DNA of 64,000 nt from Variovorax sp. S12S4 (GCF_023195515.1 NZ_JALPKR020000002.1:3821001-3885000), one strand, 5' to 3'; shown: positions 1 to 8,865, numbered from the stretch's first letter. A program made the numbers and translations. The notes: generated from the letters alone by a model not told the origin.

Positions 1-84
1 TCGACAAATGTTGTCGCTGTATCGCCATTCTGCCGCGACCTGCGGGCATAGCATCGGTGCCTGCCCGGTTTTTTGTAGCAATCC

Positions 85-1338
85 ATGTCTTCAACTTCCT
101 CCCCGACAGCCACCCCTTCCACCAGCCTGCGCAGCGATGCCCAGCTGATCGGCCTCGTCGGCCTAGCCCATGCCATCAGCCACTTCAGCCAGCTGATCCT
201 GGCGCCGCTGTTCCCCTGGCTGAAGGACGCGTTCAACGTGAGCTACACCGAGCTTGGCGCGGTGCTGACGGTGTTCTTCGTGGTTTCGTGCGTCGTGCAG
301 GCGGCCTCGGGCTTCATCGTCGACAAGCTCGGTCCGCGGCCGGTGCTCTTCGTGGGGCTTGGGGCGCTGGCGCTGGCGGCTTTCGGCTATGCCATGGCCC
401 AGAGCTACTGGATGCTGCTGGCCTGCGCGATCGTGGGCGGCATCGGCAACGGCGTGTTCCACCCGGTCGACTACACGCTCTTCAACCGCAAGGTCGCGCC
501 GACGCGGCTCGGCCATGCGTATAGCGTGCACGGTATCACCGGCAGCTTGGGCTGGGCGCTGGCACCGGCTTTCGTGGTGCCGATTGCCATCGCCTTTTCT
601 TGGCGCGTGGCGCTGGCATCGGCAGGTGCGCTGGCCATCGTGGTGCTGCTGGTGCTCTGGGTTTACCGCAGCGTGCTGTCGCTCGATGTGAAGGCGGTGC
701 AAAAAGCCACCGGCCACGGCGAGCCCGCGCCCATCGGCGGCGAGTTCGACTTTCTGCGCATTCCGGCCGTGTGGATGTGCTTCGGCTTCTTCTTTTTGTA
801 TGCCGTCGTGATCAGCGTGGTGCAGACCTTCGCGCCGGTGGCCGCGGGCCATCTGCACGCGGTGCCGGTGGCGCTGGTGGCGGTTTGCCTGACGGTGTAC
901 ATGGTGGCCAGCGCGGCCGGCATGGTGGCGGGCGGCTTTCTCGCTTCCGATCCGTCGCGCTGCGAGCGCATCGTGGGAACGGGCTTCGGCATTGCGGCGG
1001 CCGTGGCGCTGGTGCTGGCCTTTGCGCAGTTTCCGCCGGTGCTGGTGCCGGTGCTGTTCGGCGTGATGGGTTTCGTGTCCGGCGTGGCCGGGCCTTCGCG
1101 CGACCTGCTGGTCAAGCGATCGACGCCGCCCAACGCCACGGGGCGCGTCTACGGCGTGGTGTATGCGGGCCTCGATATCGGCCAGGCGCTGGCGCCGCTG
1201 GTGTTCGGGCGGCTCATGGACCATGCCCAGTACACGAGCGTGATCGTCGGCCTGGCGCTGGTGCAGGGCGTGCTGATTGCCAGTGCCTTCAATGTGACGA
1301 AGGTGCGCCGCACGGCACTGGTGCCGGCCTCGGCCTGA
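85..1338 (+). CDS. MFS transporter
   Basis: Inner-membrane secondary transporter of the major facilitator superfamily, 417 residues with about 12 hydrophobic segments, the usual size. Loop 2-3 carries a motif-A-like DKLGPRP at about residue 80, after a first helix beginning HAISHFSQLI. This opening resembles the Fsr/fosmidomycin-resistance type of MFS, but the substrate cannot be read from sequence. The ATG follows a short leader; the upstream promoter lies mostly outside the window. The next gene (TauE/SafE type) follows after 54 bases on the same strand, so the two may be co-transcribed. Family call is firm, substrate unknown. Confidence 0.88.
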   Translation: MSSTSSPTATPSTSLRSDAQLIGLVGLAHAISHFSQLILAPLFPWLKDAFNVSYTELGAVLTVFFVVSCVVQAASGFIVDKLGPRPVLFVGLGALALAAFGYAMAQSYWMLLACAIVGGIGNGVFHPVDYTLFNRKVAPTRLGHAYSVHGITGSLGWALAPAFVVPIAIAFSWRVALASAGALAIVVLLVLWVYRSVLSLDVKAVQKATGHGEPAPIGGEFDFLRIPAVWMCFGFFFLYAVVISVVQTFAPVAAGHLHAVPVALVAVCLTVYMVASAAGMVAGGFLASDPSRCERIVGTGFGIAAAVALVLAFAQFPPVLVPVLFGVMGFVSGVAGPSRDLLVKRSTPPNATGRVYGVVYAGLDIGQALAPLVFGRLMDHAQYTSVIVGLALVQGVLIASAFNVTKVRRTALVPASA

Positions 1339-1392
1339 CGCGTCGGGCGCCGCCAACATGGCGGTAAGCATGCGGTCGATATCATCGGCCGC

Positions 1393-2145
1393 ATGCAGGC
1401 CTTGTATGTGTATGTGATCGCCGGCGCCGTGCTGGCGGGCTTTGTGCAGGGCCTGTCCGGTTTTGCGTTCGGCCTGGTGGCCATGTCGGTCTGGGCCTGG
1501 ACCCTGGAGCCGCAACTGGCCGCCGTGCTTTCGCTGTTCGGCGCGCTCACCGGCCAGGTGATTGCGGCGGTCACGGTGCGCCGCGCTTTCGACAGGCATG
1601 TGCTGTGGCCCTTCGTGCTCGGCGGGCTGGTCGGCGTGCCTTTCGGCGTGTGGCTGCTGCCGCACCTCGATCTGGTGCTCTTCAGGGTTTGCCTCGGCGT
1701 GCTGCTGGTGCTGTGGTGTCCTGCCATGCTGATGTCGCAGCACCTGCCAAAGGTGACCTTCGGCGGACGAATCGCCGACGGCATCGCGGGAACCATCGGC
1801 GGCGCCATGGCGGGCATCGGCGGCTTCTCGGGCACCATTCCCACGCTCTGGTGCACCTTGCGCGGCTTCCAGCGCGACACGCAGCGCGCGGTGATCCAGA
1901 ACTTCAATCTCTCGATGCTGCTGGTGGCGTTTGCAATCCACCTGGCGACCGGCAGCATCGGCCGTTCGATGGTGCCGCTGCTGGGCGTGGTGGCGCTCGC
2001 CGTCGCGGTGCCGGTGCTCTTGGGCGCGCGGCTCTACATCGGCATCAGCGAGGCGGCGTTCCGCAAACTGGTGCTGGGGCTGCTGACAGCCTCTGGCGTG
2101 GCGATGCTGGCTTCGGGCGTGCCTGCACTGTTGCAGCGCGGCTGA
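1393..2145 (+). CDS. TauE/SafE family sulfite/anion exporter
   Basis: Predicted inner-membrane permease of the TauE/SafE (TSUP) family, 250 residues with about eight hydrophobic segments. Two family-typical glycine-rich halves are visible: GFVQGLSGFAFGLVAM near the N terminus, and GGAMAGIGGFSGTIPT near residue 140. Members export sulfite, sulfoacetate or other organosulfur anions; the substrate here is unknown. It starts with ATG 54 bases after the MFS gene. It ends 17 bases before the stop of the convergent arsC-like gene, so a transcription end should lie in this short gap, although no clear hairpin was seen. Confidence 0.87.
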   Translation: MQALYVYVIAGAVLAGFVQGLSGFAFGLVAMSVWAWTLEPQLAAVLSLFGALTGQVIAAVTVRRAFDRHVLWPFVLGGLVGVPFGVWLLPHLDLVLFRVCLGVLLVLWCPAMLMSQHLPKVTFGGRIADGIAGTIGGAMAGIGGFSGTIPTLWCTLRGFQRDTQRAVIQNFNLSMLLVAFAIHLATGSIGRSMVPLLGVVALAVAVPVLLGARLYIGISEAAFRKLVLGLLTASGVAMLASGVPALLQRG

Positions 2146-2162
2146 GCCGCCGGGTTTCGCCT

Positions 2163-2546
2163 CTACGCGGTGGGCAAAATCTCGCGCACGCGCGCCCATG
2201 GCCGGCACATCAGCGTGCCGCGCGGAGAGACCACGATGGGCCGCTGCAGCAAGATGGGGTGGGCGACGATGAAGTCGAACAACTGGTCGTCTGTCCATTT
2301 CGGGTCGGCCAGCTTCAGCTCTTCATAAGGCGCTTCCTTCGTGCGCAACAGGTCGCGCGCGCCCATGCCCATGGCTTTTGCCAAATCGCGCAGCTTCCTC
2401 TTCGATGGCGGTGTTTCCAGGTAGAGAACGATCTCGGGTTCCACGCCGCTCTCGCGGATCAAGCCCAGCACGTTGCGCGACGTGCTGCAGTTGGGCTTGT
2501 GGAAGATGGTCATCGGATACGCAGTGGTCGGGGTGCGTGCGGTCAT
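2163..2546 (-). CDS. arsC: ArsC-family reductase (arsenate reductase, glutaredoxin type, or Spx-like)
   Basis: Small thioredoxin-fold protein, 127 residues. The motif HKPNCSTSRN holds the single catalytic Cys (residue 20 from the listed start), as in the HNPxCGTSRN motif of glutaredoxin-coupled ArsC. The family PI-V-SPRG segment follows near residue 103 (PIVVSPRG), with Arg residues that in ArsC bind the oxyanion. An alternative start at the internal ATG (2513) would give MTIFHKPNC, closer to the usual N terminus. It lies 9 bases downstream of a GST gene, so the two likely form one transcript. No arsenite pump or ArsR is nearby, so a general thiol-redox role is as likely as arsenate resistance. 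Confidence 0.8.
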   Translation of the reverse strand: MTARTPTTAYPMTIFHKPNCSTSRNVLGLIRESGVEPEIVLYLETPPSKRKLRDLAKAMGMGARDLLRTKEAPYEELKLADPKWTDDQLFDFIVAHPILLQRPIVVSPRGTLMCRPWARVREILPTA

Positions 2547-2555
2547 ACGTCGTCG

Positions 2556-3242
2556 TCAGTCTTTCTGCACCTGCGGGTCCAGCGAAAAAGGAAAGCGCTC
2601 CGCCCAGAAATCGCCCAGCCGGGGATCGGCGTCCACGCGCCGCACCACCTGGGCCATGCGCGGCGCCACGCGGTAGAAGCGCTTTCGATGCGGCGTCCAG
2701 CGCGACAGCACGGTCACGTAGAGGTCGAGCATGCTGATCTTCTCGCCGAGCAGGTAGGGCGCGGGTTCGTCGATCTGCGTGTCCATGAGGTGCCAGCAGT
2801 GCGCAATGCGCTCGGCCGAACGTTCGAGCATCGCAGGCTGGGCTGCAGGGTCGGGCGTGAGCCGCGCCGGATCGTCGCGCACCCAGTACAGCGAATAGAT
2901 GGCCGCCGGCAGGTAGACCATCCAGCGCAGATAGCGCGCGCGCAGCGGATCGTTGGGCGCGGGGCAAAGCCCCGCCTCCGGATAACGATCGCCAAGCCAG
3001 ATCAGGATGGCCGCGCTCTCGGTCATTACCTCGCCCGAAGGCAGCACGAGTGCGGGCACCTGGCGCATCGGGTTGATGCCCGACACGCGCTCGCGCTCGG
3101 ATTCGCCCTCCCACGGAGAGACGCCGACGGTGTCGACCTGCGCACCGATCAGCGTCAACGCCGCATGAACGGGCGTGGCGCCGGAACCGGGCGCACCGTA
3201 GAGGGTGTAGCGGTCGTTCGAAGGAGCGGATGAAAAAGTCAT
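2556..3242 (-). CDS. glutathione S-transferase family protein
   Basis: Cytosolic GST of 228 residues. The N-terminal thioredoxin-like domain shows the YTLYGAPGSG opening, the cis-Pro segment NPMRQVPAL at about residues 57-65, and the glutathione-contacting ESAAI at about 74-78. The C-terminal half is the all-helical domain with the PYLLGEKISMLDLYV signature near residue 160. The class is not certain. It is the upstream gene of a likely two-gene unit with the ArsC-like reductase, which fits a glutathione-dependent function. Its start is 32 bases from the stop of ribH. Confidence 0.85.
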   Translation of the reverse strand: MTFSSAPSNDRYTLYGAPGSGATPVHAALTLIGAQVDTVGVSPWEGESERERVSGINPMRQVPALVLPSGEVMTESAAILIWLGDRYPEAGLCPAPNDPLRARYLRWMVYLPAAIYSLYWVRDDPARLTPDPAAQPAMLERSAERIAHCWHLMDTQIDEPAPYLLGEKISMLDLYVTVLSRWTPHRKRFYRVAPRMAQVVRRVDADPRLGDFWAERFPFSLDPQVQKD

Positions 3243-3274
3243 CCGCCCAGATTACTGCAGCAGCCTGCCGCTTG

Positions 3275-3790
3275 TCACGCGGTGGCCAGCAGCGCGTCGA
3301 CCTTCTTCAGGCCTTCGAGCGTCTTCACGCAAGCCTCGGCCACTTCGGTGCCCTTGACGGCAAAGTGGCGGTGGAAGTACTTGCGATGCTCCACATGCTC
3401 ATGGAAATGGTGCGGCGTGAGCACGGCCGAGAAAATCGGCACGTCGGTTTCGAGCTGCAGCGACATCAGCGTGCTGACCACGGTGCTGGCCACGAACTCG
3501 TGGCGGTAGATGCCGCCGTCCACCACCAGCGCGCAACCCACGATGGCGGCGTACTTGCCCGAGTTGGCAAGCCGTTTGGCGTGCAGCGGAATCTCGAAGG
3601 CGCCGGGTACATCGAACACGTCGATGAGGTCGCGCGCCACGCCGAGCCGTTCCATTTCGGCAAGAAAGGCGTCCCGCGCCTGGTGGACGATGTCGGAATG
3701 CCACTGCGCCTCGACAAAAGCGATGCGCTCGCCGCGCGGATTGCCCGACGCGTTGATGGCGGAAAGGGGAAGGTCGTTGATCTGACTCAT
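3275..3790 (-). CDS. ribH: 6,7-dimethyl-8-ribityllumazine synthase (RibH2-type)
   Basis: Penultimate enzyme of riboflavin biosynthesis. It condenses 5-amino-6-ribitylamino-uracil with 3,4-dihydroxy-2-butanone 4-phosphate. The protein has 171 residues with the family segments DVPGAFEIPLHAKRL, GCALVVDGGIYRHEFV and FSAVLTPHHFHEH. The second and third resemble the Brucella-type RibH2 (type II lumazine synthase) more than the house-keeping RibH1, which is an inference from remembered sequences. It stands alone here, with no ribBA, ribD or ribE. The FMN riboswitch directly upstream on the same strand predicts repression when FMN is plentiful. Confidence 0.88.
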   Translation of the reverse strand: MSQINDLPLSAINASGNPRGERIAFVEAQWHSDIVHQARDAFLAEMERLGVARDLIDVFDVPGAFEIPLHAKRLANSGKYAAIVGCALVVDGGIYRHEFVASTVVSTLMSLQLETDVPIFSAVLTPHHFHEHVEHRKYFHRHFAVKGTEVAEACVKTLEGLKKVDALLATA

Positions 3791-3908
3791 GGTGTGCCTC
3801 TTGAAAGCAGGTTTCCTGAATCAGGGCGCACGAAACCGCACGCCAGACCACGCGCCATTGCACCGGAGACGGCAAAGCGCGCGGACCAGCCCGCATTTTC
3901 GCGCTCTC

Positions 3909-4073
3909 TTTCATCCGGACTGTGACCGTCGGCTTCGGAATTGCACCGAAATCTGCTGACCCCGCAGCCTGTTTGTTGCAGGCCGCGGGCGCTCGCGGGC
4001 TCGTGCGGCCCATCTCTCGAAGAAGCCGCCATTACCGCCGGTGGGGAGTTTCACCCCGCCCTGAGAACGCTTG
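3909..4073 (-). promoter_or_regulatory. FMN riboswitch (RFN element)
   Basis: Read on the minus strand, the leader of ribH contains the conserved RFN blocks in order. These are AGGGCGGGGTGAAA, CCCCACCGGCGGTAAT, GAGCCCGCGAGCG, a GC-rich variable arm, GGTGCAATTCCG, AGCCGACGGTCACAGTCC and GGATGAAAGAGAG. The order and spacing match the class aptamer. About 120 bases lie between the aptamer and the ribH start, enough for an expression platform. No strong U-run terminator was seen there, so control may act on translation. Confidence 0.95.
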
Positions 4074-4189
4074 CCGTCCGGCATGCCGGGCGACGGCGCG
4101 ATTCTAGGAGCGAGCGGCGGCGTGGGTTGTCGCCGGTGCGCCAGACCTTCCGCGACGCGGGGATTTTCTTTGCGTGGGTGCGACGGCGC

Positions 4190-5281
4190 TCAGCGCCTGG
4201 CGAGGAACTGCGTCATGCGCTGCAGTTCGTCGTCTAGCGCCGCACTGAAGGCCGCATCGCGCGGCTTGCGGCCGACATAGCCGAACGAAGGCTGCAGCCG
4301 GCCTTCGGGTGCAGTGACGTTGGCCCAACCTATGACTCGGTCGTGCCAAAGCAGCGGCAGTGCGTAGTAGCCGAATCGCCGCTGGGGCGCCGGCGTGTAG
4401 GCCTCGAACTTGTATGTCCAACCCCACAGCAGCTCGAAGCGGCGGCGGTCCCACACCACGGGGTCGAACGGTGCGAGCAGGCGCACTTCATCATCAGACG
4501 CGTGGCGGCGCGAGGCCGGGTTCTCGCCGGCCGGCCAGTACCAGATGGTGCCGTCGATGCGGCAGCTTGCAAGCTCTTCACGCGCAAGGCGCAGCGCCGC
4601 CTGCGTCTGCGCCGACAGATGCGGGGCGCCGTAGTCGAGCAGCCGCACGAGATACGTCAGGCTCGCAGCCGGCAGCGGTGCGTATTTGCGCACCACCAGG
4701 TCGATGAGGGCGGCGGCGCGTTGGGCACGGCCGGCGGGGCTTTCGTCGGCGGGCGCATGCGTGACGGCTTCGTAAACACGCGTGCCGCTGTCGCGCCGCA
4801 CCACGCGCAGCATGCCGCGATAGTGCAGCCCGTCCAGCAGCCGCGTCGTCGCATTGCTGGAGCCGCCCCAGTAGTTCTTGACGCTGCCATGTGCAAAGTG
4901 CTGTTCGACTTCACGCGGATGCACCGGCCCGCGCTCGCGCACGAAGGCCAGCACATCGGCTGCCTTGCGGCGGGTATCCGCGTCCCATGGCTGCCTGGGT
5001 TCGCGCGGATGCATCAGCGCCAAGTGCTCGCGCGGAAGAAAACCGTAGTTGACGAGGCAGTCTTCCTCGATGGCCAGGCGCGTGTAGCGGCTTTCAAGAT
5101 CGCCCGCGCGGTAGTCTTTTACGCGGTGGCGCAGCGTCAGGTCTTGCGCGCGTGCAGGGGCTCGGATCGGGTCTGCCTGAACAAAGCCGAGCTGGCGGAT
5201 CGCGCCGGGGAGGGTGGTGGGCTTGAAGAGCGTGCGGGCAATTGCATAGCGACGCAGGTCGTCGAGGGTCGGGGTAGCCAT
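4190..5281 (-). CDS. YcaQ/AlkX-type DNA glycosylase (winged-helix HTH_42 family)
   Basis: About 363 residues, matching the AlkZ/YcaQ-type winged-helix glycosylases that unhook interstrand crosslinks and remove bulky alkyl adducts. The diagnostic QxD catalytic motif is visible in FVQADPIRAPARAQD, near residue 35 of the chosen start. It is followed by the RYTRLAIEEDCLVNYGFLPR segment and a C-terminal FGYYALPLLW core. The start is taken at the ATG giving MATPTLDDLRR; an in-frame ATG six codons upstream (5299) is also possible. The upstream 320 bases hold a large inverted repeat and no gene. Confidence 0.82.
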   Translation of the reverse strand: MATPTLDDLRRYAIARTLFKPTTLPGAIRQLGFVQADPIRAPARAQDLTLRHRVKDYRAGDLESRYTRLAIEEDCLVNYGFLPREHLALMHPREPRQPWDADTRRKAADVLAFVRERGPVHPREVEQHFAHGSVKNYWGGSSNATTRLLDGLHYRGMLRVVRRDSGTRVYEAVTHAPADESPAGRAQRAAALIDLVVRKYAPLPAASLTYLVRLLDYGAPHLSAQTQAALRLAREELASCRIDGTIWYWPAGENPASRRHASDDEVRLLAPFDPVVWDRRRFELLWGWTYKFEAYTPAPQRRFGYYALPLLWHDRVIGWANVTAPEGRLQPSFGYVGRKPRDAAFSAALDDELQRMTQFLARR

Positions 5282-5348
5282 GGGCGAATTGCAGCACAAG
5301 TGGCTGTTTTTCGTAGCGCTGCTGCTTCGGGGCGCGCCCCCGCCGTCG

Positions 5349-5562
5349 GGGTACCTTACTCCGCGAATGTCCCCCGGCCTGCGGCCTCCTCCTTTATTTC
5401 GCTGCGCAAGGCACCCCGCCAGCGGGTGCGAGTTCAGAGCACTGGTTGATCAGCCGTACACCAGTGGCGTGCCCCAGTGCACAGGGCATCGGGTGCTCCA
5501 CGCAGCGAAATAAAGGAGGAGGGGCGCAGCCCCGGGGACATTCGCGGAGGGGGAGTACCCGG
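5349..5562. repeat. long imperfect inverted repeat (about 60-bp arms)
   Basis: The intergenic stretch 5300-5616 holds no gene but two long complementary arms. Left (about 5349-5406): GGGGTACC, TCCGCGAATGTCCCC, CCTCCTCCTTTATTTCGCTG. Right (about 5502-5562): the reverse complements CAGCGAAATAAAGGAGGAGG, GGGGACATTCGCGGA, AGTACCC. A loop of roughly 95 bases separates them. It could be a dispersed intergenic repeat or a miniature element; no coding capacity was found. Confidence 0.7.
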
Positions 5563-5616
5563 TGGCCTTTGCACACGCCCTGAACACGATCCCGAATGCG
5601 CCCACAGGCAAAAAAT

Positions 5617-6495
5617 TCAAACAGCCTGCTTATGCCGCTCAATACACACATCGAGCGTCTCGTCACCGCTCCGCTGCCACCAGTCGAGGTTCGAAAAGAT
5701 CTCGACTTCGCTGAATCCCGCAAAGCCCGCCTCTTCGACCCAGCCGCGGATCTTCTTGAGTTCCACGACGCCGTCACCCATCATCCCGCGGTCAGACAGC
5801 AAGTCGCGTGTCGGCGTGAGCCAGTCGCAGACGTGGTACGCCAGCAGGCGCTCGCGGCCGGCGCGGGCGATCTGCTGCTGCAGCTTCGGGTCCCACCACA
5901 CGTGATAGATGTCCAGCGCCACGCCCAGCATGCCGCTCTTGCCTGCATCGAGCTCGTCGCAAATGTCCAGTGCATGTTCGAGCGTGTTGATGCAGGCGCG
6001 GTCGGCTGCTTGCATGGGGTGCAAGGGTTCGATGGCCAGCGGCATGCCGACTTCGTGGGCGTACTCCAGCGAGGCGGCGATGCCGTCGCGCACTTCGCCG
6101 CGCGCACGGCCGATGTCCTTGTAGGCCGCTTTGCCGTCGAGCGCGCCGGGCAGCGCGCCGACCACCAAGACCAGGCAGGGCGCATTCAGCGTCTTGGCCT
6201 CGTCGATGGCGCGGCGGTTGTCGTCCAGCGCGGCCTTCAGGCCTGCCGCATCGGGCGCGGGGAAGAAGCCGCCCCGGCAATAGCCCGAGAGGCCGATGCC
6301 GTGCGCCTTCAACTGCGTCGCGATCTTGTTGAGGCCGACGGCGGCCACTTGATCGCGCCAAGGGCTGATCGCACGAATGCCGCGTTCGGCGCACTGGTCG
6401 ATGATGCGGTCCAGCGGCACCTCGGCGCCCGACTGCTTGCGGATGGTCGCCGTATTGATCGACAGCCAGTCGTGGTTCTGCGAGAAATCGCGCAT
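5617..6495 (-). CDS. sugar phosphate isomerase/epimerase (AP-endonuclease-2 TIM barrel)
   Basis: 292-residue TIM-barrel protein of the xylose-isomerase-like superfamily. Seen: a barrel opening LSINTATIRKQ; the QPLHPMQ-like segment IEPLHPMQAADRACINT near residue 155; and LDIYHVWWDP, which places the metal-binding Asp/His typical of these isomerases. It is the last gene of a four-gene operon (Bug receptor, Gfo/Idh/MocA dehydrogenase, DUF993 protein, isomerase) with gaps of 8-51 bases. The group probably takes up and breaks down a sugar acid or polyol derivative. The actual substrate is not deducible. Confidence 0.8.
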   Translation of the reverse strand: MRDFSQNHDWLSINTATIRKQSGAEVPLDRIIDQCAERGIRAISPWRDQVAAVGLNKIATQLKAHGIGLSGYCRGGFFPAPDAAGLKAALDDNRRAIDEAKTLNAPCLVLVVGALPGALDGKAAYKDIGRARGEVRDGIAASLEYAHEVGMPLAIEPLHPMQAADRACINTLEHALDICDELDAGKSGMLGVALDIYHVWWDPKLQQQIARAGRERLLAYHVCDWLTPTRDLLSDRGMMGDGVVELKKIRGWVEEAGFAGFSEVEIFSNLDWWQRSGDETLDVCIERHKQAV

Positions 6496-6503
6496 GAGCT
6501 TGC

Positions 6504-7691
6504 TCAGCCTTCCACGCCGTGCAGTGCCAGCAGCGTCTTCATTCGCCGCACCGCCAGTTCCGGCTGCTCCAGCAGGTTGGCCGCATCGGCCAGCCGGAAC
6601 AACTCGGCAAAGTGCTGCAGCGACCGCGTGCTCTGCTGGCCGCCCACCATCGCGAAGTGCTTCTGGTGGCCGTTGAGCCAGGCCATGAACACCACGCCGG
6701 TCTTGTAGAAGCGCGTGGGCGCCGCAAAGATGTGGCGCGACAGCGGCACCGTGGGGCCGAGAATCGCGTGGAACTTCTCGGTGTTGCCTTGCGCCAGCGC
6801 GCCCAGCGCCGCACTTGCTGCGGGCGCGATGGCGTCGAAGATACCCAGCAGCGCATCGCTCTTGCCGTGCGTCGGCTCGCTGCCGAAGCCGTCACCGGCA
6901 ATCAATTCTGCGTAGTTGAAATCGTCGCCGGTGTACATGCGAACACCTGCCTGCAGGCGGCGGCGCATCGCAATTTCCTTGTCCTTGTCGAGCAGCGAAA
7001 TCTTGATGCCGTCCACCTTGTGCGGATGCGCAGCAATCACGGCGAGCGCCGTGTCCATGGCCGCATCGGTGTCCTTGTTGCCCCAGTAGCCCGCCAGCGC
7101 AGGGTCGAACATGTCTCCCAGCCAATGCAGCACCACCGGTTGCTTTGCCTGGCTCAGGATGCGGTCGTACACGCGCTCATAGTCGGCCGGGCTCTTGGCC
7201 ACGCGGGCGAGGGCGCGGCTGGCCATGACGATCAGCTTGCCGCCAAGCGCCTCGATGGCGGCCATCTGCTCTTCGTAGCCGCGGATCACGTCGTCGACGC
7301 TCTTCACGTCGTCGATGTTCAGGTGGTCGGTGCCGCAGCCCGAGGCCACCAGCGCGCCGGGCACGTCCTTCGCCGCATCGAGCGAACGGCGGATCAGCTC
7401 GAGCGAGGTCGGCCAGTCCAGGCCCATGCCGCGCTGCGCGGTGTCCATGGCTTCGGCCACGCCCAGGCCCAGCGAGAACAAGTGGCGGCGGTAGGCGATG
7501 GTGGTGTCCCAGTCGACTGCAGCCTGTAGCCACGGGTCCACCGCGGCCAGCGGATCGGCCACCACGTGCGCGGCCGAATAGGCAATGCGGTTGAACTTGA
7601 CGCCCGCTTCGGGCTTGACCGGCGCGGTGCCGCGCAGGGCGTAGGGCGCGAGCGAGCCGCTCGCGGTGGGAAGGGTCAGCGAAAGTGCCAT
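6504..7691 (-). CDS. dihydrodipicolinate synthase-like protein (DUF993 family)
   Basis: 395 residues, longer than DapA (about 290), matching the DUF993 family of DapA/NAL-like class I aldolases. Visible features are an opening LTLPTASGSLAPYALRG, a central barrel segment ALGGKLIVMASRALARVAKS around residue 150, and VVLHWLGDMFDPALAGYWG near residue 190. The family is usually found next to Gfo/Idh/MocA oxidoreductases and sugar isomerases, exactly as here (10 bases after the dehydrogenase, 8 before the isomerase). The inferred role is cleavage of a keto-sugar-acid in the pathway of this operon. Confidence 0.78.
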   Translation of the reverse strand: MALSLTLPTASGSLAPYALRGTAPVKPEAGVKFNRIAYSAAHVVADPLAAVDPWLQAAVDWDTTIAYRRHLFSLGLGVAEAMDTAQRGMGLDWPTSLELIRRSLDAAKDVPGALVASGCGTDHLNIDDVKSVDDVIRGYEEQMAAIEALGGKLIVMASRALARVAKSPADYERVYDRILSQAKQPVVLHWLGDMFDPALAGYWGNKDTDAAMDTALAVIAAHPHKVDGIKISLLDKDKEIAMRRRLQAGVRMYTGDDFNYAELIAGDGFGSEPTHGKSDALLGIFDAIAPAASAALGALAQGNTEKFHAILGPTVPLSRHIFAAPTRFYKTGVVFMAWLNGHQKHFAMVGGQQSTRSLQHFAELFRLADAANLLEQPELAVRRMKTLLALHGVEG

Positions 7692-7701
7692 GCTGCCTGC
7701 C

Positions 7702-8865
7702 TCAGACCTTCAGCGCGGGCACGTCGATCCAGCGGCGTTCCTTCCACGACTCGAGCGCGGCCTCGACCAGCTGCACGCCCTTGGCGCCTTCGGGCAGCGT
7801 CCACTTGTAGGGCTCGTTCTCGACCACGTGGCGAATGAAGTGCTCCCACTGGATCTTGAAACCGTTGTCGTACACCTGCGAATCCGGAATCTCCTGCCAC
7901 TGGTCGAAGAAATTCATCATCTGCTTCTCGTCCGGATTCCACACCGGGCGCGGCGTGGCCACGCGCGATTGAGCCCGGCAACTCGAGAGGCCCGCCACGG
8001 CCGAGCCGTCGGTGCCGTCGACGTGGAAGGTCACGAGGTCGTCGCGGCGAACGCGCGTGACCCAGCTCATGTTGATCTGCGCAATGACCGGCTCGCCGTT
8101 GTGGCCGGTGAGCTCGCAGGTGGCGTAGGCGGCGTCGTCGGCGGTGGCCTCATAAGGCTTGCCGGCTTCGTCCCAGCGCTTGGGAATGTGGGTGGCGCCC
8201 AGGCACGACACCGACTTGACCTCGCCGAACAAGTTGTCCAGCACATAGCGCCAGTGGCACATCATGTCCAGGATCATGCCGCCGCCGTCTTCCTTGCGGT
8301 AGTTCCAGCTCGGGCGCTGAATGGGTTGCAGGTCGCCCTCGAACACCCAGTAGCCGAACTCCAGGCGCACGCTGAGCATGCGGCCGAAGAAGCCCGCGCG
8401 GCGCAGCATGTCGAGCTTGCGCAGGCCTGGCAGGAACAGTTTGTCCTGCACTGCGCCGTGCTTCAGGCCCGAGCCTTCGGCCAGGCGAGCGATTTCGACC
8501 GCTTCGTTCAGGTTGGTGGCAATCGGCTTCTCGCAGTACACGTGCTTGCCGGCGCGGATGGCCTTGGCCAGCAGCGTGGGGCGCATCTGCGTGGTGCCGG
8601 CGTCGAAGAAGATGGTGTCTTCCTTGTTGGCCAGCGCCGCGTCCAGGTCTGTGCCCCAGCGGGCGATGTTGTGCGTCTTGGCAAGCGCTTCCATCTTCTC
8701 GGCGTTGCGGCCGATGAGGATCGGGTCGGGCATGACCTTGTCGCCGTTCGACAGCGTGACGCCGCCATGTGCGCGGATCGCGCAGATCGAGCGGATCAGA
8801 TGCTGGTTCATGCCCATGCGTCCGGTGACGCCGTGCATGATGATTCCGAGTCGTTGTGTAGCCAT
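7702..8865 (-). CDS. Gfo/Idh/MocA family oxidoreductase
   Basis: NAD(P)-dependent dehydrogenase, 387 residues. An N-terminal Rossmann domain opens with RLGIIMHGVTGRMGMNQH, an atypical GxxGRMG dinucleotide loop. The conserved CEKPIATNL (EKP motif) lies near residue 137; its Lys is catalytic in the family. The GGGMILDMMCHWRYVLD segment near residue 220 carries the GxxLxDxxxHxxD-like pattern. It is the second gene of the four-gene operon, 51 bases after the Bug receptor gene. Predicted to oxidise the imported sugar or polyol at a hydroxyl. Substrate unknown. Confidence 0.86.
   Translation of the reverse strand: MATQRLGIIMHGVTGRMGMNQHLIRSICAIRAHGGVTLSNGDKVMPDPILIGRNAEKMEALAKTHNIARWGTDLDAALANKEDTIFFDAGTTQMRPTLLAKAIRAGKHVYCEKPIATNLNEAVEIARLAEGSGLKHGAVQDKLFLPGLRKLDMLRRAGFFGRMLSVRLEFGYWVFEGDLQPIQRPSWNYRKEDGGGMILDMMCHWRYVLDNLFGEVKSVSCLGATHIPKRWDEAGKPYEATADDAAYATCELTGHNGEPVIAQINMSWVTRVRRDDLVTFHVDGTDGSAVAGLSSCRAQSRVATPRPVWNPDEKQMMNFFDQWQEIPDSQVYDNGFKIQWEHFIRHVVENEPYKWTLPEGAKGVQLVEAALESWKERRWIDVPALKV

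Noticed and set aside
163..2298. Long minus-strand open frame of 711 codons
   Set aside because: It lies antisense to the MFS and TauE genes, has His/Arg/Ala-rich nonsense composition, and is a by-product of high GC.
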